From Pyrrhosoma nymphula (taxonomy: Eukaryota; Arthropoda; Insecta; Odonata; Coenagrionidae), in assembly GCA_963573305.1 (NCBI GenBank), contig OY754337.1, positions 84,457,094-84,521,093 of the forward strand: a stretch of DNA of 64,000 nt. Direction: 5' to 3'. Position numbers and translations under genes: made by a program. Each line of letters opens with the position of its first letter. Position 1 is the first letter of the stretch. Positions 32,165 to 43,459 of this stretch are shown in pieces. A model generated the notes under the pieces. The model was not told the origin of the DNA. It made no database searches and saw only the letters and a list, made by a program, of their open reading frames with translations.

Positions 32165-32480
32165 CCTTTAAAGTTCCCCATCATCAGCTCCCTTAATTAT
32201 TGAACGCTTTCTTCACTAGCGCTATTCTCCTCCTTATGTCTTTGCTACTATATCCTGTTTCTTCTAGCGTACTTTCCAAGTAATTAAATTGTTCTGCTTG
32301 CTCCAGTTTGTGTCCTCCTCCTTTTATGACAAATCTTGCTTTCTTTGTCGTAGAGAATCTCTTTATCTTTGTTACTGCATCTTTATTGGCTGTTGTTAGA
32401 TGACATGTAAAAATATTTACTGTCCCTCGCCCCGTCGATGAATTCAACGGTAGATAGCGAGACACCAATGCGATGAAACA
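32165..32480 (-). pseudogene. RTE/BovB-like LINE, upstream half of the interrupted copy
   Basis: The minus strand reads KKARFVIKGGGHKLEQAE, QFNYLESTLEETGYSSKDI, RRRIALVKKAFNN, then after a one-base shift RELMMGNFK at the element junction. The corresponding junction in the uninterrupted copy at 48.25 kb is RELMRGDLRSDVKKRLM. The N-terminal part beyond about 32430 no longer looks like the LINE. Catalytic motifs are lost. Confidence 0.8.
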
Positions 32481-32606
32481 CATTTAGTGTATCACCTTAG
32501 AGGGTAAGAAATGGTGTGAAAATATTTTTATTGGGAGTTACCATGAAGAAAGCACAATATCGAAAAAGATAAGCGAACACATCTATGAAACAAAGAAAAA
32601 ACTTGT
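32481..32606. other. Unassigned sequence
   Basis: Nothing recognised. GCGAGACACCAATGCGATGA at about 32457 has a diverged direct copy at 33036 (ACGAGACACCGATACGAAAA). Confidence 0.3.
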
Positions 32607-32607
32607 C

Positions 32608-32690
32608 TACGACACCAGGGTATCGAACTCCATACCTTCCACTCCGCAATCCACCACCCTACTACCGGTCTACCACTTCCTTGAAGGAAT
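32608..32690 (-). mobile_element. tRNA-derived SINE-like head
   Basis: On the minus strand an A-box-like AAGTGGTAGACCGGTAGTAG is followed by GGAGTTCGATACCCTGG, a B box. The spacing fits tRNA; no complete acceptor stem was found. Confidence 0.45.
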
Positions 32691-34730
32691 ATGCTGTTCA
32701 CAGGGCTTAAATTCGTTTGCGTGACTGTGGCTCCATCTTAAAGAGTCAGTCTGTAACTAATGAGCGTAATTATAATATAAATTTTATGGTTTACGAGTGA
32801 CATCATTGATACATATTAATATTAATATTAACCAAAACTCCTAACCATAGGGTGGTGAGATTGTAACTGTGGCTGTGGATTTTTAAAATCTACTATCAGT
32901 TGTTTATATATTGAAGCACAACATTGCTGAGCCTATACACAACACAACAATGATCCTTGGGCTATGAAGCAATTTAAAGGAAGTGGGCGTTACGAGACAA
33001 TAGTATTAATTTTATGGCTTGGTTTCTTTTACAACGAGACACCGATACGAAAACAATGCAAATTTAATCTCAATTATAAAAAAAAATAATTTGGCAGAGC
33101 AAATGCCAATAATTCAATTAAAATGTATGGGAAGCTCACAAAATATTTTAATGCTCCACCTAATACATGCAAATACTCCATTGCTTGTAATTCATGCAAG
33201 AATGAAAATTATTCATGGTTCATGAATTCCAAGAAAAAAAAAAGAAAGGAGAGAAGGCCATCAAAACACAATTTTCCGTTTATGTGTGATTTATTTTTCT
33301 CATGCTCTGCGTTCCAATGGATATTTGAAATAAAAAACTCCCATCACTCTTGAATCATTTTTTTATCACCATTTTCAGGGGCCGGGCCGGACGAAATTTG
33401 TTTTATATACCAGGCATTTTTATGTGGGGATAGCGGGGATGTACTCGGAAAAATGGATGGAACTTTTCTTTATTATTAAATTCTTTAATCCCATTTCATT
33501 TTCGGAGTGCCTTATCACCCATCACAGTTATCCACAGCGAAACTCGGCGAAATTTATGGTGTAGGGGATAGATATTAAAATGATGATGCTATTCGTCATT
33601 CTAATTAAGTTTAACGTGTAGACACGTACCGGCTAGTAGCCGGCTCGGTTATTGAATGTACGGTTAAAGTTAACCATGAGCTGACCTAGCTTTAAATTTT
33701 TAATCAAATTAACTGAAGGTTCAGACTTTTTATAGATCACTAGCATCAATGGCCGTTTATTCTCAACGGCAGAGATAAAAGTAAGAAATAATATAGCAGT
33801 TCTATTCAAACAGAAGGAAGACTGACTTCTCATTTATCATATTATTTTTTTACCAAGTGGATTTCCCGTTTTGTCGCTTAATGATGAATAGTATTAAGCT
33901 ATTTTTACTTTTTTTTATTCTGAAAACAGTAAAATTGATGAAAAGTATTTCAGTTTCGCAATGGGGGAATGTGGGGAAGTTCGCCATAAACTTCGAGCAT
34001 ATTTTCCCTTCAGTGAGTTTGAGCGAAATTTTTTCTTGTACCATCAAAAACATTTGAATTTTCATTTAAAATAAGCATCATGTACCAAGGCTCAACATTT
34101 GAAGTTAAACGACACATTACTTCATTCATTCCGAGGCTAAATAGAAAGCAGTGATTAGGGGGCTTAAGAGCCCATTGGAACCCCAACCATCCCACTTGAG
34201 CTTTAGGACTCTATTAAGGTTTAATAAGTGTAATATGTTGGTCTCTGGCAGTTTGCAAAATTCTACTTAATTTAGTAGGTAAGCGATGTACTAGCACGAC
34301 GATTGGTCGTAGTTATCAGCATCAATGTGACATGCTAAATGCAGATACTATGTATTATCCGTTAAGTGCACTTGGAGAGGTTGGGGTACAAAATAAATGA
34401 AATGTCACTGACATTTGCTAGTATTGATCATTTGATTAAATATAATCTATAAAAGGCCCGAGAGAAATTTCCCGTTCATAGTCATTGCTAAGGTCACGAA
34501 GGAAATATTCTGTTGTTGAAATCGAAGAAAAATTGATAATTTTGGTATTTTAAACGTAATTGTAAGTAAAAATGAAGCGTATCATAAAATCGATTGCAAC
34601 AATCAAATACTTAATTCTTTCAGCTTTCTGATAGTGAATATTTCAACCCTGTTTCTTGATTGCAAGTAATTTAAAGAAGTAAAAAAAGAAACCTCTGCAC
34701 AGATTCCAATGCCTATGTTATGGGAGTAAT
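32691..34730. other. AT-rich sequence without recognised features
   Basis: Several short ORFs overlap in opposite frames and are low complexity. A TTTGAGCGAAATTTTTTCTT piece at 34018 recalls the family B end, but no other family B sequence follows. Confidence 0.3.
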
Positions 34731-34734
34731 AACA

Positions 34735-34905
34735 AAGCTCCGTTTAAGGGCTTGTTTTGGGGCCCTGAGGACTTTGAATATAGCCTATGTTCGTCCCAGT
34801 GCACTTACTTACCCACATGGAAAATTTCAAAGTAATTGGTTCTGCCGTTTTTGCGTGATTGAGTAACAGACAGACACCATTAGATTTTTATATCTTAGTA
34901 TAGGA
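34735..34905 (-). mobile_element. Helitron-like nonautonomous repeat, fragment
   Basis: Reads CATGGAAAATTTCAAAGTAA, TTGGTTCTGCCGTTTTTGCG, TGATTGAGTAACAGACAGAC, then ATATCTTAGTATAGGA. This is the inverse of the block at 52.61-52.70 kb. Such sequence is typical of Helitron-type nonautonomous repeats in arthropods (recalled). No rolling-circle replicase is present. Confidence 0.5.
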
Positions 34906-35437
34906 TTATGCTGTGGGTTGTTAACACGTTGACGTTATTTGCTGGGTGTACGCAACCTTTTGAGATGCTTACTTGAGAAAACGTTTACCCAAACATTGTA
35001 AAACCAGTCTGGGATAGATTTTTAGGCTTATAATTCCTATTTTTCTGCACAATAATGCGTGCGTATTATCCATGACGTGCCGTTTTAATGTATGCTCAGT
35101 CGAAAGAAAGCAGTCGTGCCAGCAGCTTCAGGTCAATGACAACTGATTCAATTCTGGCTATTTCTACCCCATGCATACATAATTTGCATTCCGTATAATT
35201 GCATTCTTGCAAATGTTCTGTTAATGTATCCACAGGATAATTCGACTCCCATCCGATCATTGAGTTGTACAAAATATCAAAACTAGATTTAAATAGTACA
35301 TAATGTCCTTCGTTAAATATAGCCCCTGGCATTAACGAGGTCATATTCGCTGGGAGTAACCAAGCTCAGGAGGCCGTAATCACCCCCTTGGGAACTGGGC
35401 ATTGAGTCCTTACCTAAACAATGGCGGTGGACCCTCC
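34906..35437. other. Unassigned sequence containing an 82-codon ORF
   Basis: The minus-strand ORF 35096-35344 has exon-like composition (LTEHLQECNYTECKLCMHG with three cysteines) and ends SFD, stop. No family is recognised. It may be a remnant of a cellular gene exon, a transposon, or chance. Confidence 0.22.
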
Positions 35438-35979
35438 TTGAGGTAGTTTGAGAAAAAATCAATTCACCATGAGTTAGATGAATTTGACGTTATTTGAAAG
35501 AAAAAACACCCATCTTTTTAATTATATCAAAATATATACCCCTTGCCGAACTACTTTTCCAGAAACTTGCCTGAAAATACAAGCTGTTTTACATAGGATA
35601 GATTGCTATGCGCTCCAGAGGGAGAATATTGAAAAAATTAGGAATTTATAACGACTAGATTTTGTCAAAACACTAACGGTGTGTAGATTTAATGTTTTAT
35701 CAACTATTTACAATTAATCTATTACTCTCCGCAGTAATTATTTATTACAGTATCCCAAAAAAACCTTATGTTATGAAGGTTTATTCACAGTAAGGTGTGA
35801 AAAAATGAGTCAAGTTCGAGACTTATATATATATTTATTTTACATAACTATATTTTTGCAACAATAATATTACAATATTTACTTCATACTTCTTACTGAT
35901 GCTGATATAAAAAAACAAAATTCGAAAATGGTCTCCATTATGACTAGGAGCTTGCTTGATCTCGTTCAAACTACCGTAA
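35438..35979 (-). mobile_element. TTAA family B element, near full length
   Basis: Left end CCTTGAGGTAGTTTGAGAAA, right end ATCTCGTTCAAACTACCGTA; the TTAA tetranucleotides are decayed. Family landmarks are all present, including CTTGCCGAACTACTTTTCC and GCGCTCCAGAGGGAGAATAT. Confidence 0.85.
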
Positions 35980-37740
35980 TAAGCTCTCGACGAGAAACCA
36001 TAAGCTTAAAACTACTGTCCTGCAATCCTGCACATCAACGAAGAATTATCCTCTCACACTGTAGTTAAGGGAAATTGCTATCTACATCCTTTCATGGTCC
36101 GTTCCTTTCGTACTTTAGATCTTCACTTTTTACGTGTATTGAGAAAAAATAAAAATGAAATTATGTACAATGCTAGAACCCGGGTGAGAAGCCTGATATT
36201 AATTCAATTTTTTAGTCATTGACTCTTGGAGATTAGAGTGAGATTCGGCGCGCCATGAAACCGTTCAGACGACATGGCACGTTTTATCGCTGGAAGCAAT
36301 GGCCGTGCAGCAAATTCACATTTGCAGAATGTTCGCGACCGATTCGTCACCCACTCTTCGGCGTTGGCTTCCAGGTTTCCCAGCCCTTTCCTGCCGTGGA
36401 GTGGGAGGAAGATCTGAGCATCGAACATCAACGCTTCGCTGGGTGTTCTCTTCAATTCGGATTGTTGGAACGCCTCTCGAAGCGCGAGGTGCATGGCTGC
36501 GATTAATTGCAGCACTGTCGAATCTCTCTTTTTTTCTTCCGAGCAATTTTTATACCTCCTGCCATTTCCATAAACTTTCCCTTTTTTTTATTTTTAATGA
36601 TCGTATTTCCTGGTTTTTATGCACAGTAAATTCCATAATACTTGGAAAATCTTTTGGATGAAAATGGACGAGGCACTTAGGATATTAGGAAGATGTTAAT
36701 TCTGGGAAAAAAATTTAATTTTTGTCGTTCCTTAATCTTCATGTTTCTCTCTTCACACAAGTAACATATAATAATAATAATCTTTATTCCATTCATACAA
36801 CATTTACAGTAATAGCTTGGACAATTTAAACAAAGTGATGGAATATAGGTACCCCAGAAGAAAACCTGCTTCGGAGTGACCACCATGAAAAATTTTACAA
36901 TGGTAGAATAGGCGCTGATTCTTGCTTATCGGTTGCATTATTAAGTAAGTGATACAGTGATTAAATTTTTAAGTAATTTTGTGCGTTCATATTCTAGAGA
37001 ACCCCTTTAGTCAGCACATGCTAAGAAATTAATCCCACATGACTAATACAAAATAACATACTCGTACATATATACACACAAATTTAAATATGCATGTATA
37101 CACATGGATATGTATATGTTCACATACACAAACATAATTACATGCATATAAGTTCATGCTCTTACAATTCATTTACCTATGTACAAGTTAAAATCATTTA
37201 ATATTATTTTTATATAACCTTTTTAAGTAATTACTTAACCTCCACCACAAAATATTAAATCACGAGAAAGTATTTACCACCCTTAATCTCCCCCCCTCCC
37301 TATTCTCACTACTGGTAGAATTGAGTTCTGGTCATCGGTACAGCCTCCTGGAAACAACGCCATGCGTTCCATGACAGGAGAAAACTCGAGACTGTAACTT
37401 CACCCTGGGCAAAGGTGTTTTGAAAATATTAGTGAGGAGTTTGATTTTTTCCGTTGGATGTACTTATGCGAAAATTGGAACCTGGTAGGAGAAAGTTTTA
37501 AGGAGATAATAAGAAGCGTTCAACTATTAACGAGTAGAACATAGAATGTACCTATTATTTCACTATAACATGTTATTGTTTGAAGATGCTACTTTCAAGG
37601 AACATTAAATGTCTCCCTCTTGTGAAAGTGTTCGCGTATATTGAAATTAGAATGATGAACCTCGGGATATAGTCCATCTTGTAGGGAATAAGGAAAAAGA
37701 AACTGTATGAAGGTAGTGAAGAGATTCCTTCAGGCGTCAC
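35980..37740. other. Unassigned sequence, with one CpG-richer block
   Basis: 36240-36530 has ORFs open in three overlapping frames (up to 120 codons, 36299-36661) because of its base composition; none shows a domain. 37040-37160 is ATACACA/TATGTA low-complexity DNA. Confidence 0.3.
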
Positions 37741-37769
37741 TTCGTGGAAGGTTTTCATGATGAAAATAA

Positions 37770-37860
37770 TTAGACTTTGTATATTCCACACTTATTTATT
37801 ATAACAACTGACCACGGTTTCAGCGTCTAAGCATCATTCTCAAGGTTCACAAAAATATGG
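37770..37860 (-). mobile_element. Penelope-type 3' terminus, minus orientation
   Basis: GTATATTCCACACTTATTTA, then CCACGGTTTCAGCGTCTAAG, then CATCATTCTC. Reversed, this gives GATGATG-like, a short stem, GCTGAAACCGTGG, as at the other Penelope ends. No coding sequence adjoins it. Confidence 0.55.
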
Positions 37861-38462
37861 ATCTGGATGAAGGTATATTTGACGTACTTTGACGTACTTG
37901 AATGGACTTATCCGCACATTTCATTCGTTTATAATAACTTCAAATTCACCTAAAAGTTTTCATTCCTTCATGTATACGCGCTATAAACAAAAAAATATCG
38001 AAATTTATCGGCGAAGTTCACCTCGACATACCATGACGTCAGCTGCGTAAACATCGGGAATACTCGGGTTTTATCGAAAGCCTCGATTTCTGCATCGTGA
38101 ATTGTGTGCGATGCGGTTTCGCGGTAACATAAACTAGCGCCCTGAAGTCTTTCCGTTGTCGAGGAAAAATCACCGAGTCATTCGTGAATAGGGCGCCTGA
38201 GTAAAGTCCTCGCAATCCTTTGGGAACTATGGCTGCTGCTGCTTCCCCATCCTCCTCATTCCTTATTCCTCCCTCTCTTCTCTCGCTATCCCCAACTCCT
38301 CTCTATCTCTCCCTCTTTTTATCTCTGTCCCACTTTGTGTGATTGGACTGGCGAGACCAGCCGGCGTCGTTCATCTGATAGGACGGAGGGAAGGGGATAT
38401 CCCCTTGAAGATTCCGCGGGAGAGGCCGTCGTCGTCCCCCATGAGACTTCTCGTGAGTTGCG
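37861..38462. other. Unassigned sequence
   Basis: Contains a CpG-richer part from about 38030. No gene recognised. Confidence 0.3.
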
Positions 38463-38625
38463 CCCCATGCACGGTATATTCTCCCCCACCCTGCACAATA
38501 TTCTCCCGGTGGGGGGTCTACGCCAAAGGATTGACAGCGTAAAGTTATTACAGTGAAGACTGCTTTCTTTTTGCGAATTGTTTTAAAGCGTCAAAAAGAA
38601 AATCTTTTTCTTCGGGACAAAAAAT
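38463..38625 (+). repeat. Direct repeat, left copy
   Basis: Contains AATATTCTCCCGGTGGGGGG, TCTACGCCAAAGGATTGACA, GCGTAAAGTTATTACAGTGA, and AATCTTTTTCTTCGGGAC. It matches 39352-39493 at roughly 85% by eye. Confidence 0.8.
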
Positions 38626-38631
38626 GGTCTT

Positions 38632-38960
38632 GTTACATGCTTTTCTGTAACTCGCTTTTCCATGGATCCATGGTTAACACTTCATTTATAACTAAATAAA
38701 AATAATGTGTTGACTCCATAAATTTCATTTGAGGTGGAATAGTGGTAAAGCATCTGACTCTCCTTACAAGATACAAATAGAGAGTAGTCGCAACAAGTCC
38801 ACAACCTGGGGAATATTTTTTAGTAAACTGTCTAATTTTTTTAGTCCTAGTAAATAAAAAGTAAAACTGGTGTTGTTTTATAAACATTTTATTTGGAGTA
38901 TATAGTAAAAAATTAAGAAAAAAAATTTAAGTATGCTTTTCTAAAAAATAAAATTTTGTT
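38632..38960 (+). mobile_element. SINE-like dispersed repeat, copy 2
   Basis: Matches 10607-10930: TTACATGCTTTTCTGTAACT, then GAGGTGGAATAGTGGTAAAG, then CATCTGACTCTC (A-box-like), a degraded B region (CCACAACCTGG), GTTGTTTTATAAACATTTTA and ATGCTTTTCTAAAAAATAAA. Confidence 0.65.
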
Positions 38961-39351
38961 AAAAAATCTCCAAAAAAAAATGAAAGCTCGTACTTTAGTC
39001 CTAAATCTAAATCCTAAATCGTTCTAAAAATAATATTTTCTCAAGTGAATGAAAGTTTAGCCTAGAGCTGGAAATAATAAAATTCAATTCAAGGTAATTA
39101 GCCACACAATATAGATTACCTTTAAACATGAATATAAATATGTTTTCAACAATATAATATCCTTAAAATTGTCTATTTATGCAAGACTACAACGAAAAGC
39201 ATTTGGCACGACCTCATTTATATTTCGCACCCTAACTTTAGTTCATTTAAAGATTTTCTAGAAATTTTATATTGAAGCTCTCTATTCCATTGAATGCCGA
39301 AATCTTCATATTTAATGAATTTATTTTGATATGGAATATGAAAGAGCTCCT
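38961..39351. other. AT-rich spacer between the two direct repeats
   Basis: Nothing recognised. Confidence 0.3.
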
Positions 39352-39493
39352 CATGCACAGTATTCTCCCGGTCGTGTGGTCTACGCCCAAGGTTTGACGA
39401 CGTAAAGTTATAACAGTGAAGAGTGTTTTCTTTTTGCGAAGGTTTTTTTAAAGCATCAGGCAGAAAATCTTTTTCTTCGGGGAAAAAATTGCA
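39352..39493 (+). repeat. Direct repeat, right copy
   Basis: AGTATTCTCCCGGTCGTGTG, GTCTACGCCCAAGGTTTGAC, GACGTAAAGTTATAACAGTG, AATCTTTTTCTTCGGGGAA. See the left copy at 38463-38625. Confidence 0.8.
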
Positions 39494-39885
39494 TTTTTTT
39501 ATTTAGATAAAAAAATGTGTCGTTTTTCTTTAGGTATATGATCACCATGTTTTAGTTAGTAAGACATTTTTAATTACTGTTACCAAAACAAATATCAATA
39601 TACATAAAAACTGTCTGCATATTCTGAATTATTAATATTTATGTACCTATTCCACCTCAAGGTACGGTATTGTATATTTTTTTCAATGATTTGAGTTAAT
39701 ACATTTATTTTATATTACTGTTGTAGCACTGATGATCAAATGGTAAATTTTCTAAACGTTGGCAAGAGTAATAATATGATATAATTAATTGATGATCAAC
39801 TCATTAAACATCCCAGTTTAATTAAGTGGTCAATAACCAACTCTCATCAAGTTTAGGTATATCTTTTTAACTGACGAGGAGAAGT
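39494..39885. other. Unassigned AT-rich sequence
   Basis: Nothing recognised. Confidence 0.3.
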
Positions 39886-40110
39886 GTTCTAGATGGTTGG
39901 ATTGGTATGGGAATGGAAGTTAGTGGCGGAGATTCGAATTAGGCAGCAAAATTAGATGGAAAGGGTGTAGAGGGGCAGCGGCATGTTGAAGAGGGTGATA
40001 GAGAGGAGAGGGCTGAGTAGATTGACGTGGAAGGGGAGGGAAGGTAATATGAATTTTGGAGGGCATCAGGAAAAGGGGTAATTGTGAAAAACGAGAGTGA
40101 AACATAATGG
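39886..40110 (+). pseudogene. RTE/BovB-like LINE fragment, decayed
   Basis: The plus frame reads AEIRIRQQN, stop, MERV, stop, RGSGMLKRVIERRGL, like AEVRRRQKRWMEKVLRGEGM, then LKRVIEGR of the 48.5 kb copy. Two stops and a shifted tail show decay. The nucleotide string GGCATGTTGAAGAGGGTGAT is shared exactly with 48541-48560. Confidence 0.65.
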
Positions 40111-40212
40111 GTGTGAAGTTAAGTTTATTAATGACCATGTGATGGAGTTATGTAAAATAAAGCGTGTCCTAAAACGGACTCTTTATTTGGTAAAAGATCG
40201 AGTTCCATTTAT

Positions 40213-40957
40213 GCCTAATGCCTGTTGCTCACGGTAAAATTTTCGGTAAAACGTTTTATAAAACCGACTAATTTTATAAAAATGAGCTTGCTAACGATAA
40301 AACCGTTTTATAAAACCGAGTTTTATAAAACGTTTTACGGATTAGGACAGGTTCTATTTCCATAAAACCGTTTTATGCAACAACCAATGAGATGTTCCGT
40401 TCATCGCGAAGGTGAGCTTTCGTCTCGCACATTTTTTCGCGATTTTCACCCACTTTAAACAGAGATATCGAAACAAAATTCACCTCACTTATTATTCAAA
40501 CTTTGCCAATTTGTTTAACACTTTCAACACAACAATGAATCAACTACTTTATAAATGGGAAACTTTCAAACCTGAGAAGTACGATTTTTCCTCTCCGCCA
40601 TCTTGTGAAATAATGCCGTTTCCTCTTATCCACTGTACGTGGCGCAGCGATCGAGCAGTTGCTTTTCTAGCATATACACACCTCTCCTACACAGTTTCTT
40701 CCCTCCTTCCACTGAAACTCGCCCCGCAACGAGTGTTAGAGAATGGAGAAAGGTTTAACCTCAAGGTATACCCGATGCTAGCGCTATTTACGGCATAGCG
40801 GTTCATATTAGTACTGCTTCGATTTTCCTCTTATAAGGTTCTTGAGTTTTACCGTGAGCAAGCTAGTACGTTTTACGTACGATTCATAAAACTTTCAATA
40901 AAAATTTTTATAAAACTGTTTTATGGAAAATTTTACCGTGAGCAGCAGGCATTAGGC
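40213..40957. mobile_element. 745-bp inverted-repeat DNA element with 32-bp ends
   Basis: Left end GCCTAATGCCTGTTGCTCAC, then GGTAAAATTTTC; the right end is its inverse with one mismatch in 32 (TGCTGCTCAC). Subterminal zones repeat CGTTTTATAAAACCG motifs several times. The interior contains a plus-strand ORF (40412-40798) whose later part from ATG at 40535 begins MNQLLYKWETFKPEKYDFSS; it has no recognised domain. The target duplication is not clear and the superfamily is unassigned. Confidence 0.8.
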
Positions 40958-41024
40958 ACCATTGCTAATGTCACTTTATTTAATGTGTCCCCGCATGAGT
41001 TTTCTTCTTCTCTATATACTCTTA

Positions 41025-41611
41025 TATAAAAAAGAATGTTTGTCTGTCTGTCATTTATACACATCTACACTTTTACTCAGATCGTGCTGAAATTGAGCAG
41101 GGCAATATTTCAAGAAAGGAGGAAAACTGTAGGCTATTTTTAAAAGATCTCAGGGACCCATAAGGTCCGAAAAAGGCCCATTTCGTGGTCTCTGCTACGT
41201 ACCTACAGGGTGTTGTGCAGTGGTTTCATTATTTGGTTTTTAAAATTACTTCCGCTCAAGATAGTGGGTTGGGATTTTTTATCAAATGGCTGAAAGATTG
41301 AAGTTTATAATTCTTTAAATCAATTATCTTTTACAATTTGTATTTGTCTGAAAATCGCGTTTTTTTGCTGAAAAAACGTAATTTTTTTCTATTGTCGACA
41401 ATAGAATATTTCCTTGACAGCCAGATTTTTGTCTTTCGCATTTAAAATTCTTTTTTCTTAGTTAAGGTGACTTCGAATGCTAACCATCGGGTTTTTTTTT
41501 ATCAGATACCAGAAAGAATGAAGTTTCTCATTTTTTAAATCGATTTTGTTTTACGCATCGTATTTGTCTAACAACCGCGCTTTCAGCAAATCATTTAAAT
41601 GAATAAAATAA
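41025..41611 (+). mobile_element. Helitron-like nonautonomous repeat
   Basis: GAATGTTTGTCTGTCTGTCA opens the block; TTTTTAAAATTACTTCCGCT, then CAAGATAGTGGGTTGGG is shared with 52.82-52.86 kb. The segment ATCAAATGGCTGAAAGATTG recurs within it as ATCAGATACCAGAAAGAATG near 41500, so part of the unit is tandemly repeated. It is cut at the right by a family A element. Confidence 0.5.
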
Positions 41612-42137
41612 TTAAGGAGGTTCCGCCGCGACTGTGTGAGTCAAAACAAATACTAAATTCCACATTTTTTATATTTGGTCCAAAAAATCCTGCTTTCACT
41701 GATGAAAAGCGATACCTACAGAAATCCAATAGCAAGGTAGGAGCACTTTTTTCAGCCATAGGAGCTGACTGCAGTGCCATTTCCTACGAATTACCGCATT
41801 TTGACTAATTACGGCAGTAATTCCCTAATAACAAAAAAAAAATAAGGTAGTAAGATGCCTATATTTTATTTTTATTCTATTTCTCTGGATTATTTCCTTC
41901 TTATAAATAGTTTTCCGCAAAAATGGCATTAATATTTGATGGAAAAATACTATTTTTCCCCGTGTTTCTCCCATTCCCCCATTGAACACCAAGTAATTTC
42001 AAGTTCAATTATAGAATAAAATAGCGCGGAAAGGCATTATTTTGTTGTTCATATCACATAGAGGACAACTTTTTCTACAAGTAGACAGAATATGAATAAA
42101 ATGACATTTTAGTCATTTTACGGTGGAACCACCTTAA
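41612..42137 (-). mobile_element. TTAA family A element, full length
   Basis: Begins TTAAGGAGGTTCCGCCGCGA, then CTGTGTGAGTC, and ends TTTACGGTGGAACCACCTTAA less its first base. It is 526 bp with TTAA at both ends and the full set of family landmarks in reverse order. Confidence 0.9.
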
Positions 42138-42590
42138 AAACACTGTAGTCTACTATGACAAGTATTAGCTAACATCTCTCCTATTGCATGATGAGTTATG
42201 AAGGAAGTTGTGACCCCGAGCTAGTTCCTTGAATTAATTGGTAGTTTCTTAATAGAAGAATGTTGTCTGAAATTTGCATCGTTTATTTAATTAAAGGTTT
42301 TTAAACGCGCTGTGTTCGTAATGACCGTTTCTGGTTGAAGATGGTGTGTTATGTTGGAAAGGAGAAAGACAAGATCCATTTTGTTTATGAATTAGAGCGA
42401 TTGGGGCATCATTATTTTTTGTTAATTTTTGAGCCATTGCTGAAAAAAATCGTCGATAACTTCACACAACAGTTTACGGGGAAGACGTTTAAGTGAATTT
42501 GCAAGATTTATAAGCAATAGCTCTGAATCAAACAGTGGATAAAAACCATACTTTTTTAAACTCATCAATCCTTACCCCAACAGTCTCTCT
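42138..42590. other. Unassigned sequence
   Basis: Nothing recognised. Confidence 0.3.
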
Positions 42591-42594
42591 TCAT

Positions 42595-42795
42595 ACAATG
42601 TTTTCACCATTTATTCAGTAGATTAAATTACTCAGCCATCCACTCAGTCTCAGTTTTCCCCAAAAACTTCCTCTCCCTTCCATTCATTCCCAGCACGTCT
42701 TCGTGATCTTTCCACTCTATTTTCCCGATCTTCTTCGTGGACAAAGTTTCTGAATTATAAAGCGCTACACTCTGTATCAAGTAGGAACTACTTTC
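42595..42795 (-). pseudogene. RTE/BovB-like LINE fragment, strongly diverged
   Basis: The minus strand reads LIQSVALYNSETLS, then KIGKIEWKDHEDVLGMNGRE, then KTETEWMAE. This parallels LMWSVAMYGSEIWS, a shifted segment, and W-x-x-x-x-NEEVLxMVGEE of the LINE. Frame shifts are needed, and the motifs are degraded. Confidence 0.5.
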
Positions 42796-43124
42796 GGTGG
42801 CCTTTCTTCCAGTCTATCAATCTCTTTCTTTTTGAGAAAACTTCTTTTGCCAATTCAACCCATCCCTTACAGATTTCAAACTTAAAAGAAATTTGAAGCT
42901 CACTGAAGCAGCAGCAAACTAAGCCGGAAAAGTAAACTCCCCAAACTATCAGAAAATCTGACATGAAATTTGTCTTACAGCATGACAGAATAAATTTATC
43001 ATAAAGGTAACGGTTGTAGGCTTGATCTTGTGGAATACATACATTGCGGAAAAAGCAAAATAACTTAGTTAATTCCAAAATTCACTAGTTCATAATTAAC
43101 TTTGTGGTATTCCATTATAATATT
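42796..43124. other. Unassigned sequence
   Basis: The ORF 42788-43078 (minus) shows no recognisable domain. Confidence 0.25.
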
Positions 43125-43455
43125 TGTCGATGATTATCTTTTACTAATATCACTTTTATTTAAATGAAGCGACCCAGGTTTCAGTGAATAATCACCATCA
43201 TCAGGCATTAATTGAGATCTGTTTATCCTATTGTTTCCGTAGTTACGTAACGGAAGGGGAGAAGAAGTTTGAAACGGAGGCCAGAATAGGGGAAAAGGAA
43301 GGGTAAAGGTATTCGTTAAGGTGCCGTTACGCAACTACGGAAACAATAGGATAAACAAATCCCAATTAATGTCTGATGATGGTGATTATTCACTGAAACC
43401 CGTGTCGCTTAATTTAAATAAAAGTGATATTAGTAACAGAATTTTCATCGATAAA
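43125..43455. mobile_element. Large hairpin: two inverted Penelope-type ends with flanks
   Basis: The arms (about 43125-43252 and 43323-43455) are inverted copies, about 90% identical by eye, separated by about 70 bp of purine-rich loop. Each arm holds the Penelope-type end (GACCCAGGTTTCAGTGAATA, then ATCACCATCATCAG on the left; its inverse on the right) together with the same non-element flank TACTAATATCACTTTTATTT. The element terminus and neighbouring DNA were therefore duplicated together in inverted orientation. Confidence 0.82.
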
Positions 43456-43459
43456 CATT

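Noticed and set aside
34012..34060. Family B end (TTTGAGCGAAATTTTTTC)
   Set aside because: Only about 14 bases match, and neither TTAAGG nor family B interior sequence is present.
36255..36661. Overlapping ORFs of 83, 99 and 120 codons
   Set aside because: Three frames on both strands are open over the same CpG-rich bases and none shows a domain. This is base composition rather than coding evidence.
38463..39493. LTR retrotransposon
   Set aside because: The direct repeats lack TG/CA ends, and no primer-binding site, polypurine tract or gag/pol sequence was found between them. Reported as a duplication only.
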